This document shows positions 1 through 11,680 of a DNA stretch of 64,000 bases, piece by piece. This stretch comes from Glossina fuscipes (Eukaryota; Arthropoda; Insecta; Diptera; Glossinidae). The notes below the pieces were generated by a model. It worked only from the letters and a program-made list of their open reading frames with translations. It ran no database searches and had not been told where the DNA came from. The stretch's first letter is position 1; each line of letters starts with the position of its first letter. The stretch covers positions 48,354,114 through 48,418,113 of the forward strand of contig NW_023998415.1 of assembly GCF_014805625.2 (NCBI RefSeq). The letters are read 5' to 3'. A program made the position numbers and the translations under genes.

Positions 1-859
1 ACTGAAATTCAAAACTTGCGGGTGGTTAACTGCAACTTTCTTCCTCTCTTTCTCTCTTCCTTTTTTCATTTTTCTACTTTTAAGTAAAATTTAAAAAATT
101 CTTTTGTTGATTGTGTCTAATAATAATACAATTGAAATTCATTTCAGCCACTATTGACAGGAATTTATCGTCCACGTAACAACGTTTTATTGAGCTAATA
201 CATAATAGGAGAAAATATTTGAGTTTGCATACAAACAGTGCAAACGTAGGTACATTTATACAAATAAATTCGATTGATTTCTTTTTATGCATATATATGT
301 ATATAATATTTGTATTCGTAAATATGCATCAATAAAGGAATTTATTAAAATTTTTGTTTAAATAGCATGTAATAGTGTGCATAGGCTTTAGGTAAGGTTT
401 ATAGGGAGTATTGTTACCTGCACTGTGCAAAGATTCTTTAGCCATGCATTTCGATACATGTAGACCTTAGGGCACCTTATAATCAATCATAACTCTCTTC
501 GATAAGACAGTCATCGCAACGTGTATATCTAGTCCAGGGAATTTCAAAATCATTTCGTCAAGCCATTGAAATAAATGCATCAGTAAATCACTCTGAAATG
601 ATTACATGAATGAAAACATTATAAAAATGGAATGAAAACATTATGAAAAAGCAGGGGTGGACGAAGTTTAAATTATAATAAAAAAATAACAAATTACAGA
701 AAATTTTACCTTCGTGTCAACTTGACCTTTCGAACACCTTTATTAAGTAACTCTAAATTCATTGAACTTTAAACAAGAGTTAACATAAAGTTAGCTGGTT
801 TCCAATACATACAAGACAAGATATGAATGTGAAAGAATGAATATCGCTTTACATTATGA

Positions 860-1099
860 TTTGGGCAATCCGTACCGCCACCTGAAAGATCTATTGCATT
901 CGCCCATGTTCTTAGTTCTCCGGCTTTAGCATTCTTACAAGTTCCCCCTCGTTCTTTATTTCGTTCGCCAATGTCCTGGCGTCTGACTTTGATGGAATAT
1001 TTCACTTATCTTTTGGAAGAAACTGCCAAAGATAGCTATGTTTTTCAGTTATTATCTGAGGGAACTGGGACCCGTGTGGAAGTCGATGATAAAGAATAA
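860..1099 (+). other. Anonymous open segment, 80 codons, no ATG at its start
   Basis: A stop-to-stop frame runs from a TGA at 857-859 to a TAA at 1,097-1,099. It is GC-richer than its flanks and its C-terminal half looks protein-like (WRLTLMEYFTYLLEETAKD, ending in an acidic tail). The first ATG is at about codon 38. An acceptor-like site (ttcttag) lies inside near 910-916, but I see no good donor. About twenty frames of this length are expected by chance in 64 kb of such AT-rich DNA, so this may be nothing. I do not recognise a family. Confidence 0.15.
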
Positions 1100-4000
1100 G
1101 TGGATTCTTATGGCACTCCTATTTTTTCTTAGCCCAATGAATGAATAAATTGAAGTCTTGATATATTTTTTATATTATTTAAAATGTTCACAAATTCACA
1201 AAATCCTAGCCTGGCTGGCATACAGATGAACTTCCTAATTTTAATATCTTAAAGTACATATATAGTTTGATTCGTTAAGTCGCATTGTTTGCAAATAACT
1301 TTTTGAATGGTATTAAAAATTATTATCTACACATAAAGCATCGGAGTGCATTAAAAAAACGAATGAAATTGAAGATAGATTCCATAGGAGACCTTGAAAT
1401 TAATATTATGAAAGAAGGCTGTCATTGCTTCTACTTCATCATTAAGACAGCCAAAGTTATATCAAAAACGAATACCTTACATAAATAATTATCATATTTT
1501 GTATACAAAAAAAAAAAAAAAAAAAATGAGATCAGAAAATGTGCTTTGCATTTTCTAAAAGTAACATCTAGCATTTAGCATAGGAAATTAGTCGTCGCGA
1601 CAAGGCTCGCCCAAGTTTACGGACAAACGATATTACGATACGACACCGTGTTATAAAGTTCTCTTGAGCAAGCAACTAATAGCATTAATTATGGGTGTGA
1701 GATGTATAGGATGGTTACGCTTACGCGTAATGCGATTGTGTATGTGTTGAAGAATAACCAGAAGCAATATTTGCGAAAGCGTAATATTATAACGTTGCTG
1801 TGCATTGCTTTTTGTTTGTGTTTTTATTCTGTTTTAATAAGCAATAAATTTCTACTTAAACTAAACTTTTCCAGGTAAATATTTAAATTCTTTGCTTTCT
1901 TTTTATCATTTCTAATATTAATATTCGATAGCTGTGTGCATGGGTACAACTTACAATTTGTTTCTATTTTACGCGTGTTGACCATAATTGCCTTGTTAAG
2001 TGTTCGCAACATCATTAATAACATAGTCAAAGTAATTAAAAAACTTTCTGCAAAAAAAAAATAAAAAAAAAATAAATAAATAAAATGAAAAAAAATAAAA
2101 AAAATAAAAAAAAAAATTCATAGTCGTTCTTCCTAATTTTAACTTTTTATTAGCACTTTGGAAAAAAGTTTTTTTATTTTTTCTTTCTCCATAGGCAAGG
2201 AAACGATACCAATCAAAATAGAAGAAAAACACATAGATCCATGCGAAAGAGGAAAAAGCAAAAACATTTTTACTAATTTACGCTAAAGTGATTTTATAAA
2301 CAAACTTTACAAGTTTTTTTTTTTTTTTTTTTTTTTTTCTGAAAGAAACGTTGAAAATATTTCATTAGCCTTGGCTTAAAACCTAACAATCCAACACTTG
2401 TCTGCTTGACATATTGATTCACTTACAACTGTAGATATTCTTTGCGAATTTAAGTGTATTACATTATTGCAAGTTATGTGTCTTGGCTTGTAGCCTACAT
2501 ACGATAACAAGGTGCCTCGTTTTAGGCACTCGAGCAAATCATGGAACGGTTGACAATAAAATATGTCATGTATTGCAAGTTAAGATTGCTTAGGTTACAT
2601 GCTATTCCTAATATTTTTTACTCAGCTCAGCTTGGCAGCAATTATGACCTTATTGTTTTGCAAAGCTTCACTTTCCACTTCTCTCCTTAAATGTCGCACT
2701 GTCGAAGTATTTTTATATCATTTGTCACAGTAGTTACACGAAAGACTACATAGCTATAATCAGGTGTAAAAATTGTTTTTAATCTCGCTACTAAAGTCAA
2801 TCATGCATTCTTCTTATCTTACGTTGTTTTTTCTCTTCTCTGCTCTCTCTGCTTTGATTTGCCAGGTGTTGTTCTACTTTCTTAAAAATGTCTCCAAATA
2901 TAAATGCACCTTCGACTAGCGTAAGACTATGAGGCGCATAATGGCGTTGTGACCGGTCACACGGCATAAGAACAAAAAAGAAATGTTTTCTTGTTGTTAT
3001 ACTTCCTTTGACTTGTTATCAGTTTTGATATTGCGAAAGAGCTGTCACAATAAAACGGTTCCAACATCCACCTTATTATAAATTAATTTTGTGAAGTCAG
3101 GCAAACCACAAACAAAAAGCTGCTTTGTGACTTTGCAACGTCTGCCTCTGTCATGCCGCTTAGATGATGTCCATTGGTCTATTTACGTGCTCCGCGAATA
3201 CATGTACAAATGGATGCACTATGTCCACAACCTGACTTGTATGCCTAGCAAAAAGCAATTCTTCATCTCCTTATGTGTATTTTGTATAATATTTTAATTG
3301 CTGCAAATAATGGGAAATCAGTCAGTCATAGTGGAAATCATTATGGCAGAAGAAGTCATAATTAGGCAATCCATCACTCTCTTGGCTATTGAGCCAACAT
3401 ATAGTTCTAGGAAATGACGAACGGCTACTTTTCCCGATCGTAAATTTGTCAATTATACCCATTCCCTTATATTAGACAAGCGTGTATTTGCAAATATATA
3501 CCTTTTGTTTTAAGAGATCATCAAGCAGTTAAATGGTATCGGCCCGTCCTTTGGAAAGGAGTGGAATGGTTTAAACACAGCAGAGAGAGAGAGAGAGAGA
3601 ACGGGAAAATGTTAAAATTGTTATTGTTATGTGAAACTCTACAATGTGTTGGTCGAGAGCAAAGCTTTAACGAGTTTCATCGGTTTTACCGGGTTGCGTT
3701 TACAGAGATGTAACGGAATACTAAAAAAGATATTGATTGTTAATAAATTTGCCACAAAAAATATAAAATAAAATCGTGGCGATATACGAACTGATCTCTT
3801 ATCATACCTACATACGTGATCTTACTAACAATTTTCCTGCTCAGATGTATTCATAACCAAATTCTTGTTTCTTTGCTTAATAATCTCGGACGTTGATTTG
3901 TGTAGCAGTGGAATCCTATTCAGTTAAGGAATCGTACAGATTTGCATATCGATTGCAATCTCTTAAACGCGATGTGTCATTCTTGCAATTAAAAATTAAA

Positions 4001-4601
4001 TTTAATTTCTCAATTATATGCAATTTTGATCAACACTCTGCATTCTTTTACCAGGGATGTGTTTGTCTGTAATTTTGTGTGCGAACGACATCGAACTCGT
4101 TGTTATGAAAAGTTGAATCATTTTCACTGGCATTATGCAAATGAAATTATTATTGTTTCATCAACAGCAACAACAGCATTCTCATCGGATAATGTTGAAC
4201 ATATATAGCATTAACAAGTTGGACTCATAATACTAAAAATGTTTTTTTGCTTTTTTTCAAACGAATTACCATTGCTAGGGTAATGTCGAACAAGTGAATT
4301 ATTAATTTTTTTTATTCCAGTTTGGTTACAAGGCAAATCTTATTTCAGAACGGCATGTAAAATTGCTTAATTGAATTGTCATACTGATTTGTGTGTGATA
4401 TGTCCTTCCGTTTGTGCGCATTAACGCACAAAACTGTAAATATATATTTAAGGTTTTTGGACTTGTTTCAATCATGTCCACCAGTTTATGGGGAGCAAAG
4501 TTCAAATTCTCGCACTTGTATTTTTAATTGACGGAAAGTAGATGGAAAAGACGTGCTCCCTCCAGGAAGAGCCTTACAACCTTACAACCTATATCACATA
4601 C

Positions 4602-5093
4602 GAGGTTGGTTATTGGTTTCATATTGGGATCTTCTAGCCGCCAAATGCCGCCCGTATAAGGTCTTCTTACGATCCAATGCAGCTAAGTCTACGCCGTCCA
4701 AGAGAAATGCTTTAAAAATTCTTCAACCTTATTAGATCTATATTCATGACATTTTTGATACCCTATCCCACGTTTGATCCAGATGTCATTAAGTTTGTGC
4801 CGGCGGATGTAACGCACAGAAGTTCTTAAAATAGCATCATCTGCTATTTTACCAATCGATATGTGTAATTTTCAATATTTGATCGAGAAAATTAGCTCAT
4901 AATAATAAATTGACAATGACATCAATCTTGCCGAATTTGGACCATGTAGATCTATTTTTTTGGATACAAACGCATATAAGAATAAACTCGTATATGACCA
5001 AAAAAGTTCTACCTGTTCATGTTTTATGGTGACTGGCCATTCTGTTGTGGCTCTCATATTTTGATCATTTGGTTTCAAGTATCGAAGTTGGAC
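4602..5093 (-). other. Anonymous open region on minus strand with splice-like borders
   Basis: On the minus strand one frame stays open from about 5,093 to 4,689 except for a single TGA near 4,872. The part after that stop reads like protein (SVRYIRRHKLNDIWIKRG, then KVEEFLKHFSW). A second frame then continues through 4,688-4,602 (LAALDRKKTLYGRHLAARR). That 87-nt piece is preceded by ...ggcgtag and followed by GTATGT, a good donor sequence. I recognise no family. It could be an exon, a decayed mobile element or chance. Confidence 0.18.
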
Positions 5094-5695
5094 TTAAGAG
5101 ATCTCTTGTCCACAGTTTTAGAAAAAAAACAATTTTTATACACAATGCGTAGTGAAGAATTTTTGTTTGCTGAAGGAGGTGGTGATGCGCTATTCTATAA
5201 TTTGTACCAAAAATAAAGAAGAGATGTTTTTAAGACTTCCCATGAAAACCGAATCAGAGTACGCATCTATAGGAATTATTAATTTTTATTTATTTCATTA
5301 ATCTGAATAGTAGAACCGATTAACAAGAACTAGTTTGTGCGCCCATTTCAGAAGTCTTGACAATATTTTTTAACCTTTTAATCCATTTGCATCAAATTAA
5401 TTTTCGAAATTAACAAAATTGGTCCCTAGCTATGTTACGGTAGGTACATCATGTACTGGAAAATTCGGCCGAAACAGAATAAATTTTTTATTTTTTATTT
5501 TTTAATTTCAGTTTTAACTCCATTCTCCTGTTGTGTTGTAATATTATCTGTAATTGCCTTTTAACCACAATCGTATCTGTACGCATAACTTTTGTTTTTG
5601 TGAAGTTTACCTCAAGATTTCGGTATCTGAAATTGTGCATCATTCTTGTGGTTCATCACCAATGTGGATGACAAACACAAAAAAAAAAAAAAAAA

Positions 5696-5755
5696 AGGAA
5701 CAAATAAGAAAATTATATTCGACTCTGACCGAATCTTTTGTATCCACCACTTGCA
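5696..5755 (-). mobile_element. Terminal fragment of the mini-me-like element
   Basis: This matches, in reverse complement, the right-hand end shared by the elements at 7,786-8,488 and 28,205-28,882: a stretch equivalent to 'aacaaataagaaaatta', then a gaccgaatctttt block and an atcca-type end. Beyond about 5,755 the resemblance is lost, so only the terminus remains, next to an 18-bp A-run at 5,679-5,696. The match is short but in the right order of motifs. Confidence 0.5.
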
Positions 5756-7785
5756 TCTTATAAAAGACTAAACAAAAAAAAAAACAAAGAACAAAAATCT
5801 TCATATTCTATAGCATATATTGGACTTGGATGACTATTGCCATTTTTGTAAGACATGGGTAGAAGTTTTTATCGTCTGTAGTTGTTGCGATTGTGATGAG
5901 CAATGAACTGCAGAGGTGGTCTCCGGCTATTTTTTTGAGTTATGAGCGTCTTCCTGGATCGATTTGCCCCACGTTCGATACGTAGCCAGGTTCAATAATT
6001 GTGAATGCTTTTGCTAAATTTGATGTCGGTTGCTTCTTTTCGGCGAGCAGGAACATATTTCTCGCAGATATTATAACATAGAAGAAGGATAGAGAGATGT
6101 ACTTAAATAGATTCAGAATTTGATGCAGATCAAGAATATATCATATATTATGGGGTCTCTACAAATTTCTTTTTGTTTGCTGCAAACATTCCGACAAACT
6201 GAATATATTCCTAGCCTTTCGCCAAGATTGTAAAAGGGTAGAATGCCAGACAACCAACCATATATGCAAAGAACAACAACATTAGCTCCATTTAATGTAT
6301 TATATAGTATTTCTTTATACAAGACCTTTAAGATCACTACAGATAAAACCTCAAGTCAAGTCAAGTCATTTTCATATATATAATGAATAATATTTTTGTT
6401 TTTGTTGTTATCGTTGCTGTGAAAAAACACCTCTTGCTTACTGTAACACCAGGTAAATCGCTGTACACATGAGAGTTCAGCAAATGTTGACAGAAAAGAG
6501 AAAACAAAAAATGGATGGAATTGTTGTGCGCAAACTAAAACCACGGGCAGTCATCAACTTAAAGCACAAAGGCGTACATTTACTCACACACATCTAGAGG
6601 TAAAAGAAAAAAAAAAAAAAAAAATAACGGCTGATGACAGGCTGTTCAACAATATCATTATATTGCAACATAAACATTGCATAAATATGTGAACAATAGC
6701 ACGTGCAGCCAAAGCAGTCATCAGGAGGGTCATATTGCATTCATGGAATCCTTTTATCTGTGTTTGTGCATTGCGCTACACACATTACCACTATCATTCC
6801 AGTGACGCATATATTTATTCATGAAAATAAGCATGTCATCTCCTACACATAGCAAAAGTGTTAATTTTTTCACCTACCATCCAGCGGCATATTAACTTTG
6901 TTATACTGCATGTGTAAAATAACGAGAAAAACCAAAAAAAAAAAAAAAAAAAAAAACCAACATACTTAGGAGGCTTTTTTAAAAGTCTAACACGTATTTA
7001 CAGAATGCTAATTGTTAATAACACATTTTTTAGACCTCCGAACTATAGCGTATGACGGATGATTTTAAAGAAAAAAACCTCTGCTTAAAATCGTATATGG
7101 TTCACTGGTAATCGCTTCATCCCAAACTAAGTAGAACTTCGCTTTTATTTTAAATGAAATCAAAACTTCAACACAGAGTAACGCGTCGTGAGTGCTGTTG
7201 ACATTGGGGTATACATAAACACAAATGCACAATTTTGCAAGATTATAAGTAATGCGGGATGAGTTCTATGTGTTGGAGATAGGAAATTTGTAAAAACGAT
7301 AGGGAGATGTTTTCGTAGTTGAGATGTCTATAGAAAGGGAGAAAGAGGGATAAGTGAAAATCTGATGAACAATTCTTGACACCTTGAATGTCATTTCATT
7401 TGGAGTACGTTGCGAGTTTGAGAGGACATTTGCATTATTATTTACTGATTATTTCTTCGAAAAAAAAAAAAAAAAAACAAAAATATACTTAGAGACTTTT
7501 ACTCAGTTGAAGTCGAAAGTTAATTTGCAAGTTAGAAAATATTCAACTGTTAAGGTATAACAATTTGGTAATGAATTCTCAAAATTAAATCATCGTATAC
7601 AACACTTACAAGCATTTGAAAAAAGAAATATGTGTTGACTTTGCGGTGAATGTTGCGATATTCACGATTTAATAATCACAAGGTGGTTAGTTAAGTGTAT
7701 AAGTCCAAGTTCGCTAGCTGCAGGTTTCAAATAGTTTGGATTCAATTATATATATAATATCTGCTAAAGATTGTAAGACATAGCT
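5756..7785. other. AT-rich spacer with A-runs
   Basis: No gene or mobile element is recognised. The stretch contains A-runs at 6,606-6,624, 6,932-6,956 and 7,459-7,477, and AT-rich unique sequence. Short reading frames on both strands have low-complexity content and no family resemblance. Confidence 0.65.
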
Positions 7786-8488
7786 TTTTATATCCATCGC
7801 CGAAGGATTCATTTTGTCAAAACGCTTGCAACGCCCAAAAGGAAGCATCAGAGACACCGTAAAGTATATATACTCTTGACTAGCGTCAAATCCTAAAACG
7901 ATTTAAGCATGTCCGTCTGTCCGCCTGTACAATATCTGTAAACATTTTCCTGGCCGCAAAAATGAAGCTGTCACCTTCAAATAGTAGAAGTTCTTGCACG
8001 CAGGTTGATATTGAAAATGGGCCAATTCACCACTTCTACCCAATGTTATCGTGTATCAAAATTGAATTGCCTTTTCAATACCTTTATAACACGCAGGAAT
8101 AATTTTCAAAAACACCATAAACTATGCAAAATTCTTGGGCAATTTCATATTTAGAATACACCTAAACATGTCCGTCTGTCCGCCTGTCCGCCTGTCCGCC
8201 TGTCCATCTATCTCGTTGTGCAGTTTTGTAGTGTTTGTGGTGAACATTCTCCCATTAACGAAAATGAAGATATCGCCTAAAAATTTGCAAAAGGATTTGG
8301 AATTGACCTAAACTTTTCATCGGACACACCTACAACGCCCACATGCCTCCACGACAAAAACTTTTATTTCGAAAATAGAAAAAATCAATATATTATAGAG
8401 CCTTTTGCCTTTTTTTTATTTTTTTGGTGTAAACGGTGATGGGTATAAAATATTCGGTCCCAATCGAATTTAATTTTCTCACTTGTTC
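7786..8488 (+). mobile_element. mini-me-like dipteran element with two (GTCY)n modules
   Basis: The element starts with a tatccatcgccg end and closes with cggtgatgggtataaaa followed by ttcggtc...gaatttaattttc. The ends are inverted relatives of each other (ACCCATCACCG-type). Inside are a short TA-rich stretch (about 7,863-7,872), a conserved core with cttgactagcgtcaaa, then catgtccgtctgtccgcc. A second catgtccgtctgtccgcc array at 8,168-8,205 starts another module. This TA / core / (GTCY)n order is that of the mini-me elements described in Diptera. No coding capacity is seen. The near-same structure at 28,205-28,882 defines both borders. Confidence 0.8.
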
Positions 8489-9337
8489 CTGATGCGGCTA
8501 TGAACGGTTTGTTGTATTCACTTATGGCGAGAGTACATAAAGTGATGCGTATGCATTCAACTTGAGAAAGAGCCACCTTTCATAATATGAATCGATTCAG
8601 AGGTCATACTTTGCGTCAATTTAAGCTTTTCTGCCCATTTACTTGTTTAGTCGTTTTTTTTTGTGGATCTCTTCTTGTTTCATCCATCGGCCGTACTATC
8701 AATATACATTGATGGAATTTAGCACTCTGATACAGTTTGACTCAAAGGTGGACTCATGTGGGGAATTGATTGAATGGAACTCTCTATTTTAAAATAGGCT
8801 CTATATGAAAAAAACATTTTTACCCGATATAATATTCTTCGACGAAAGTGATTTAAAAATAGCATTTTAATGGATAAAATTGAATTTAAGCTTGAGCAAT
8901 TTGACGGGCCATTATTTGAACCTCCATGTTTATGTCATCCTTAAGGAAAATAAGCTTGCATATGGCCTTAGCGGTTTAAGGTGTAAGTAAGTGCGCAGCC
9001 GTAATGTAGTGACATAACATACAAATTGACTTTGGTCAAACTCGGATCATTCCCCATGCAGGAGTTCTATAGATATAAAGTTTGGTTGCTTAGGCCAATG
9101 GATATGAAGAAAACAAACCCAATATGGACGGACACATGCGAGCTTTTACACAATTCGTTTTGGACCTTACCGCTAGAGAATATTATTTGGTATTGCGTAC
9201 GCTGCATGGAACAAGTGCGTCGTGCACAAATATATGCTTAGCGAAACACATTTAGGAAATTATTTATTGATTTCAAGGTTTATTTTTGATAAATTTAAAT
9301 TTGAAAAACGTCTTAGTCCTGATGATACGATAGAATG

Positions 9338-9442
9338 TTACACATTTTCGATATATTCTTGTAGGCTTTCGGCAACTTTTTCCTGTAGAAAATCCAAAGA
9401 GGACAGCACGTTGAACATAGCCGACATAGCCCTTTTGTATGC
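9338..9442 (-). other. Short coding-like stretch (about 34 residues)
   Basis: On the minus strand a frame opens directly after a TAA and reads as a regular amphipathic-helix pattern (AMSAMFNVLSSLDFLQEKVA, then ESLQEYIENV) before a TAA. It is locally GC-richer than its flanks. It is too short and unsupported to be called a gene. No family is recognised, and chance is a real possibility. Confidence 0.12.
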
Positions 9443-11066
9443 TTAATACCTTAATGAAATTTTGTATATGCAACGCATCCTGGTGGATTACTTTTTTAAA
9501 CTTAATTATGAGTTTCAGCTTTCGTTACAGTCATCACGTCTGACCCAAAGTCGAACAGGGAAAGCAATTGCTAAAATTTTGGTTTGAAATTATGCACAGA
9601 GTTAATAGAATATCTGTGTTTTTCTTTATATCTATGTTTCTATATTTAAATATATCGTTATTGTATTTAGTTGTGCGTAGAAGTGTGCTATCTTATGTGC
9701 GCTTTTCGGTCATTAATTTCTTTCACTTTGCAATCAAGTTACAATAAAGACTTACAGATAACTACAACACACAGGTACATATTATACGAATAGAACAAAA
9801 GAACATAAAAAAAAAAAACAGAGAGAGAGAGAGAGAAAGCACACACAAGCGCATGCAGACTGGCAATTGTTTCAAGTCACAAAGACATCAGATGATATCA
9901 AAGTCAATGACACATTACCAACTCCATCGCTTAGCAAGTTCACTGCATTTAACTTATTAATTCGTACAATAACTATGAAGAGCAGTAAGGGACATTTACC
10001 AAAATGACTGAAGGCATTTCAAGGCAACACCAATGCCAAATTTTACGGTTTCTAAGTCATTTAGAAAATTGCAATAATATTTTCATCGTGCAGCGCATAC
10101 GATAACTTAATATATTAAGTTTGCGTCGAAGGATGCAGCATCCACAAAGATTATTACACAATTCGGAATAATTTTCAGAGTCCAAATATTTTTTCAATTC
10201 ATTGATTGCAACTTTTGAAAACAATTTATTGTGTTTAGTGCTATGCTGGGGTGTGTTTTGCCAAGACGAACACTATGGAGACGCTTCATTTCACAAAAGT
10301 CATTGTACATGTTGTACATTCCATAGAGCCGTAGGTCAGCTACAGTTGTGTGATTATAATTTTTAATAAAAATTATTACACAAGTATAAGTAAAATGTGC
10401 TTCGACTAATAGGAAACTGATGTAACCCATCTTGCCACATAATATTCCTCGTGATAATTTCTTCTCAGAAGCAAGAAACATTAATAGGCTTAAGAATTTG
10501 ACAATTTCCTTCTAAAAGTATTCAAAAAATAATTAAAAAAAAAAAAAAAGTCAAAAATAGTATTTTAATGTACTTTTCTATAGCAAACAGTGAACATAAA
10601 AATGCTTTACATATTTTTTTTCATAAATTTTCGCCTAAAACGTTCGCGTATTCATAAAAGCGTATCCGTATAAGAGGTGTATAGATGTATTTCGTATATA
10701 AAGAGAAAATTTTTATTTGCAACCACATTTCAAGTGTAAGCGAAGCATAAACCTCACACATACATACATATCGTAGATAACGCATTTTCTGCCTGTTATA
10801 CTGTTTGGGAGCAACAAAACTAATGCACTGGCTAAAGCTTCCCGGGCGCATAACCAATTGATATTTGTTACTCCTCTTTTGACGTTTACAATTGTCTAAT
10901 AACAAAGCATTTGGTTCGTAATAGTTACAGTTATATTTTTGGCAGTTTCACGGTTAAGCATTTCAATCGTCTTCTTGTTTTCTTTGTTCATTTTTTTGAA
11001 CGCAACAGTCGCAATTTGCGTATATTTGACTTAAGTGACTTTGTATAGAAAGCTACAATATGGAGA

Positions 11067-11068
<2 letters not shown>

Positions 11069-11101
<33 letters not shown>
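11069..11101 (+). repeat. Poly-A tract, 33 bp
   Basis: An uninterrupted run of 33 A, one of the longest homopolymers in the window, followed by agatct. Confidence 0.95.
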
Positions 11102-11103
<2 letters not shown>

Positions 11104-11429
11104 TCTGGCACATCCACGAAATGTACAGAAGGATGTACGTGTGTGCGACTCTCTTGCATGCTGCCTATTCTAAGCCCAGTAGAAGCGTTCCGAACCGCTT
11201 TGTGGCACTTTTAGTGAATGGTTAAACACTTGTAAGCCCTAAAGCCAGATATGCGTACGTTAGGCTTTAATAATCTATGAAATTTTCATTTTTTTTGCTT
11301 TGTTTGCATTTAATATATTAAATTTCGATATTAAAGATTTAGATTGATGTTAACAACATGAACAAGAAACATTAGGAAATTGGAGAAGAAAAAGACAATA
11401 TATATAACAAAAAAAAAAAAAAGAAAAAA

Positions 11430-11680
11430 CAAAAAGGTTATGTTCGGTCGTTACTGAATGTTTTACACCCATTACCTGGATCTTAAAGCGGAAAAAGAAG
11501 AAGAACAACATTTTCGTACTCTATTATATTGAGTAGGCATCGCTGATTTTTGTCATTTTTAGGCATAAATGTGGGCCAGGAGAGTGTCAACAGCACATAA
11601 CACACAGACGGACAGATGGACAAGCATGTCTTAATCAATTCAGCATTTCAGGCCGATATACTTTATACGATATCAGAAAG
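11430..11680 (-). mobile_element. Internally deleted mini-me-like element
   Basis: Read on the minus strand, this has the family core (catgcttgtccatctgtccg near 11,605-11,626), the adjoining tataaagtatatcgg block and, about 170 bp further, the right-hand end (aatgggtgtaaaacattc followed by a gaccgaac block). Only one (GTCY) module remains and the whole copy is about 250 bp, so it looks like a deletion derivative of the roughly 700-bp form seen at 7,786 and 28,205. Confidence 0.75.

Larger units (their letters stand above)
1..5690. other. AT-rich non-coding spacer
   Basis: No gene is recognised here. The stretch holds A/T homopolymers (A-run near 1,507-1,526; T-run 2,314-2,338; A-rich 2,050-2,117), a (GA)n tract at 3,583-3,601 and scattered short open frames. 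A tandem pair of about 18 bp lies at 608-650. Two locally GC-richer, open segments (860-1,099 plus; 4,602-5,093 minus) are listed separately because they stand out from their surroundings, but neither matches a protein family I know. Confidence 0.7.
8489..11429. other. AT-rich spacer
   Basis: No gene is recognised. The stretch contains a short A-run plus (GA)n at 9,806-9,838, a long A33 homopolymer at 11,069-11,101 and an A-run at 11,409-11,422. The A33 run could be the tail of a retroposed sequence, but no target-site duplication or upstream insert could be made out. A 35-codon open stretch on the minus strand (9,338-9,442) is noted separately. Confidence 0.65.

Noticed and set aside
11069..11101. 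Poly-A run as the tail of a processed pseudogene or SINE
   Set aside because: No recognisable insert upstream and no flanking target-site duplication could be found.
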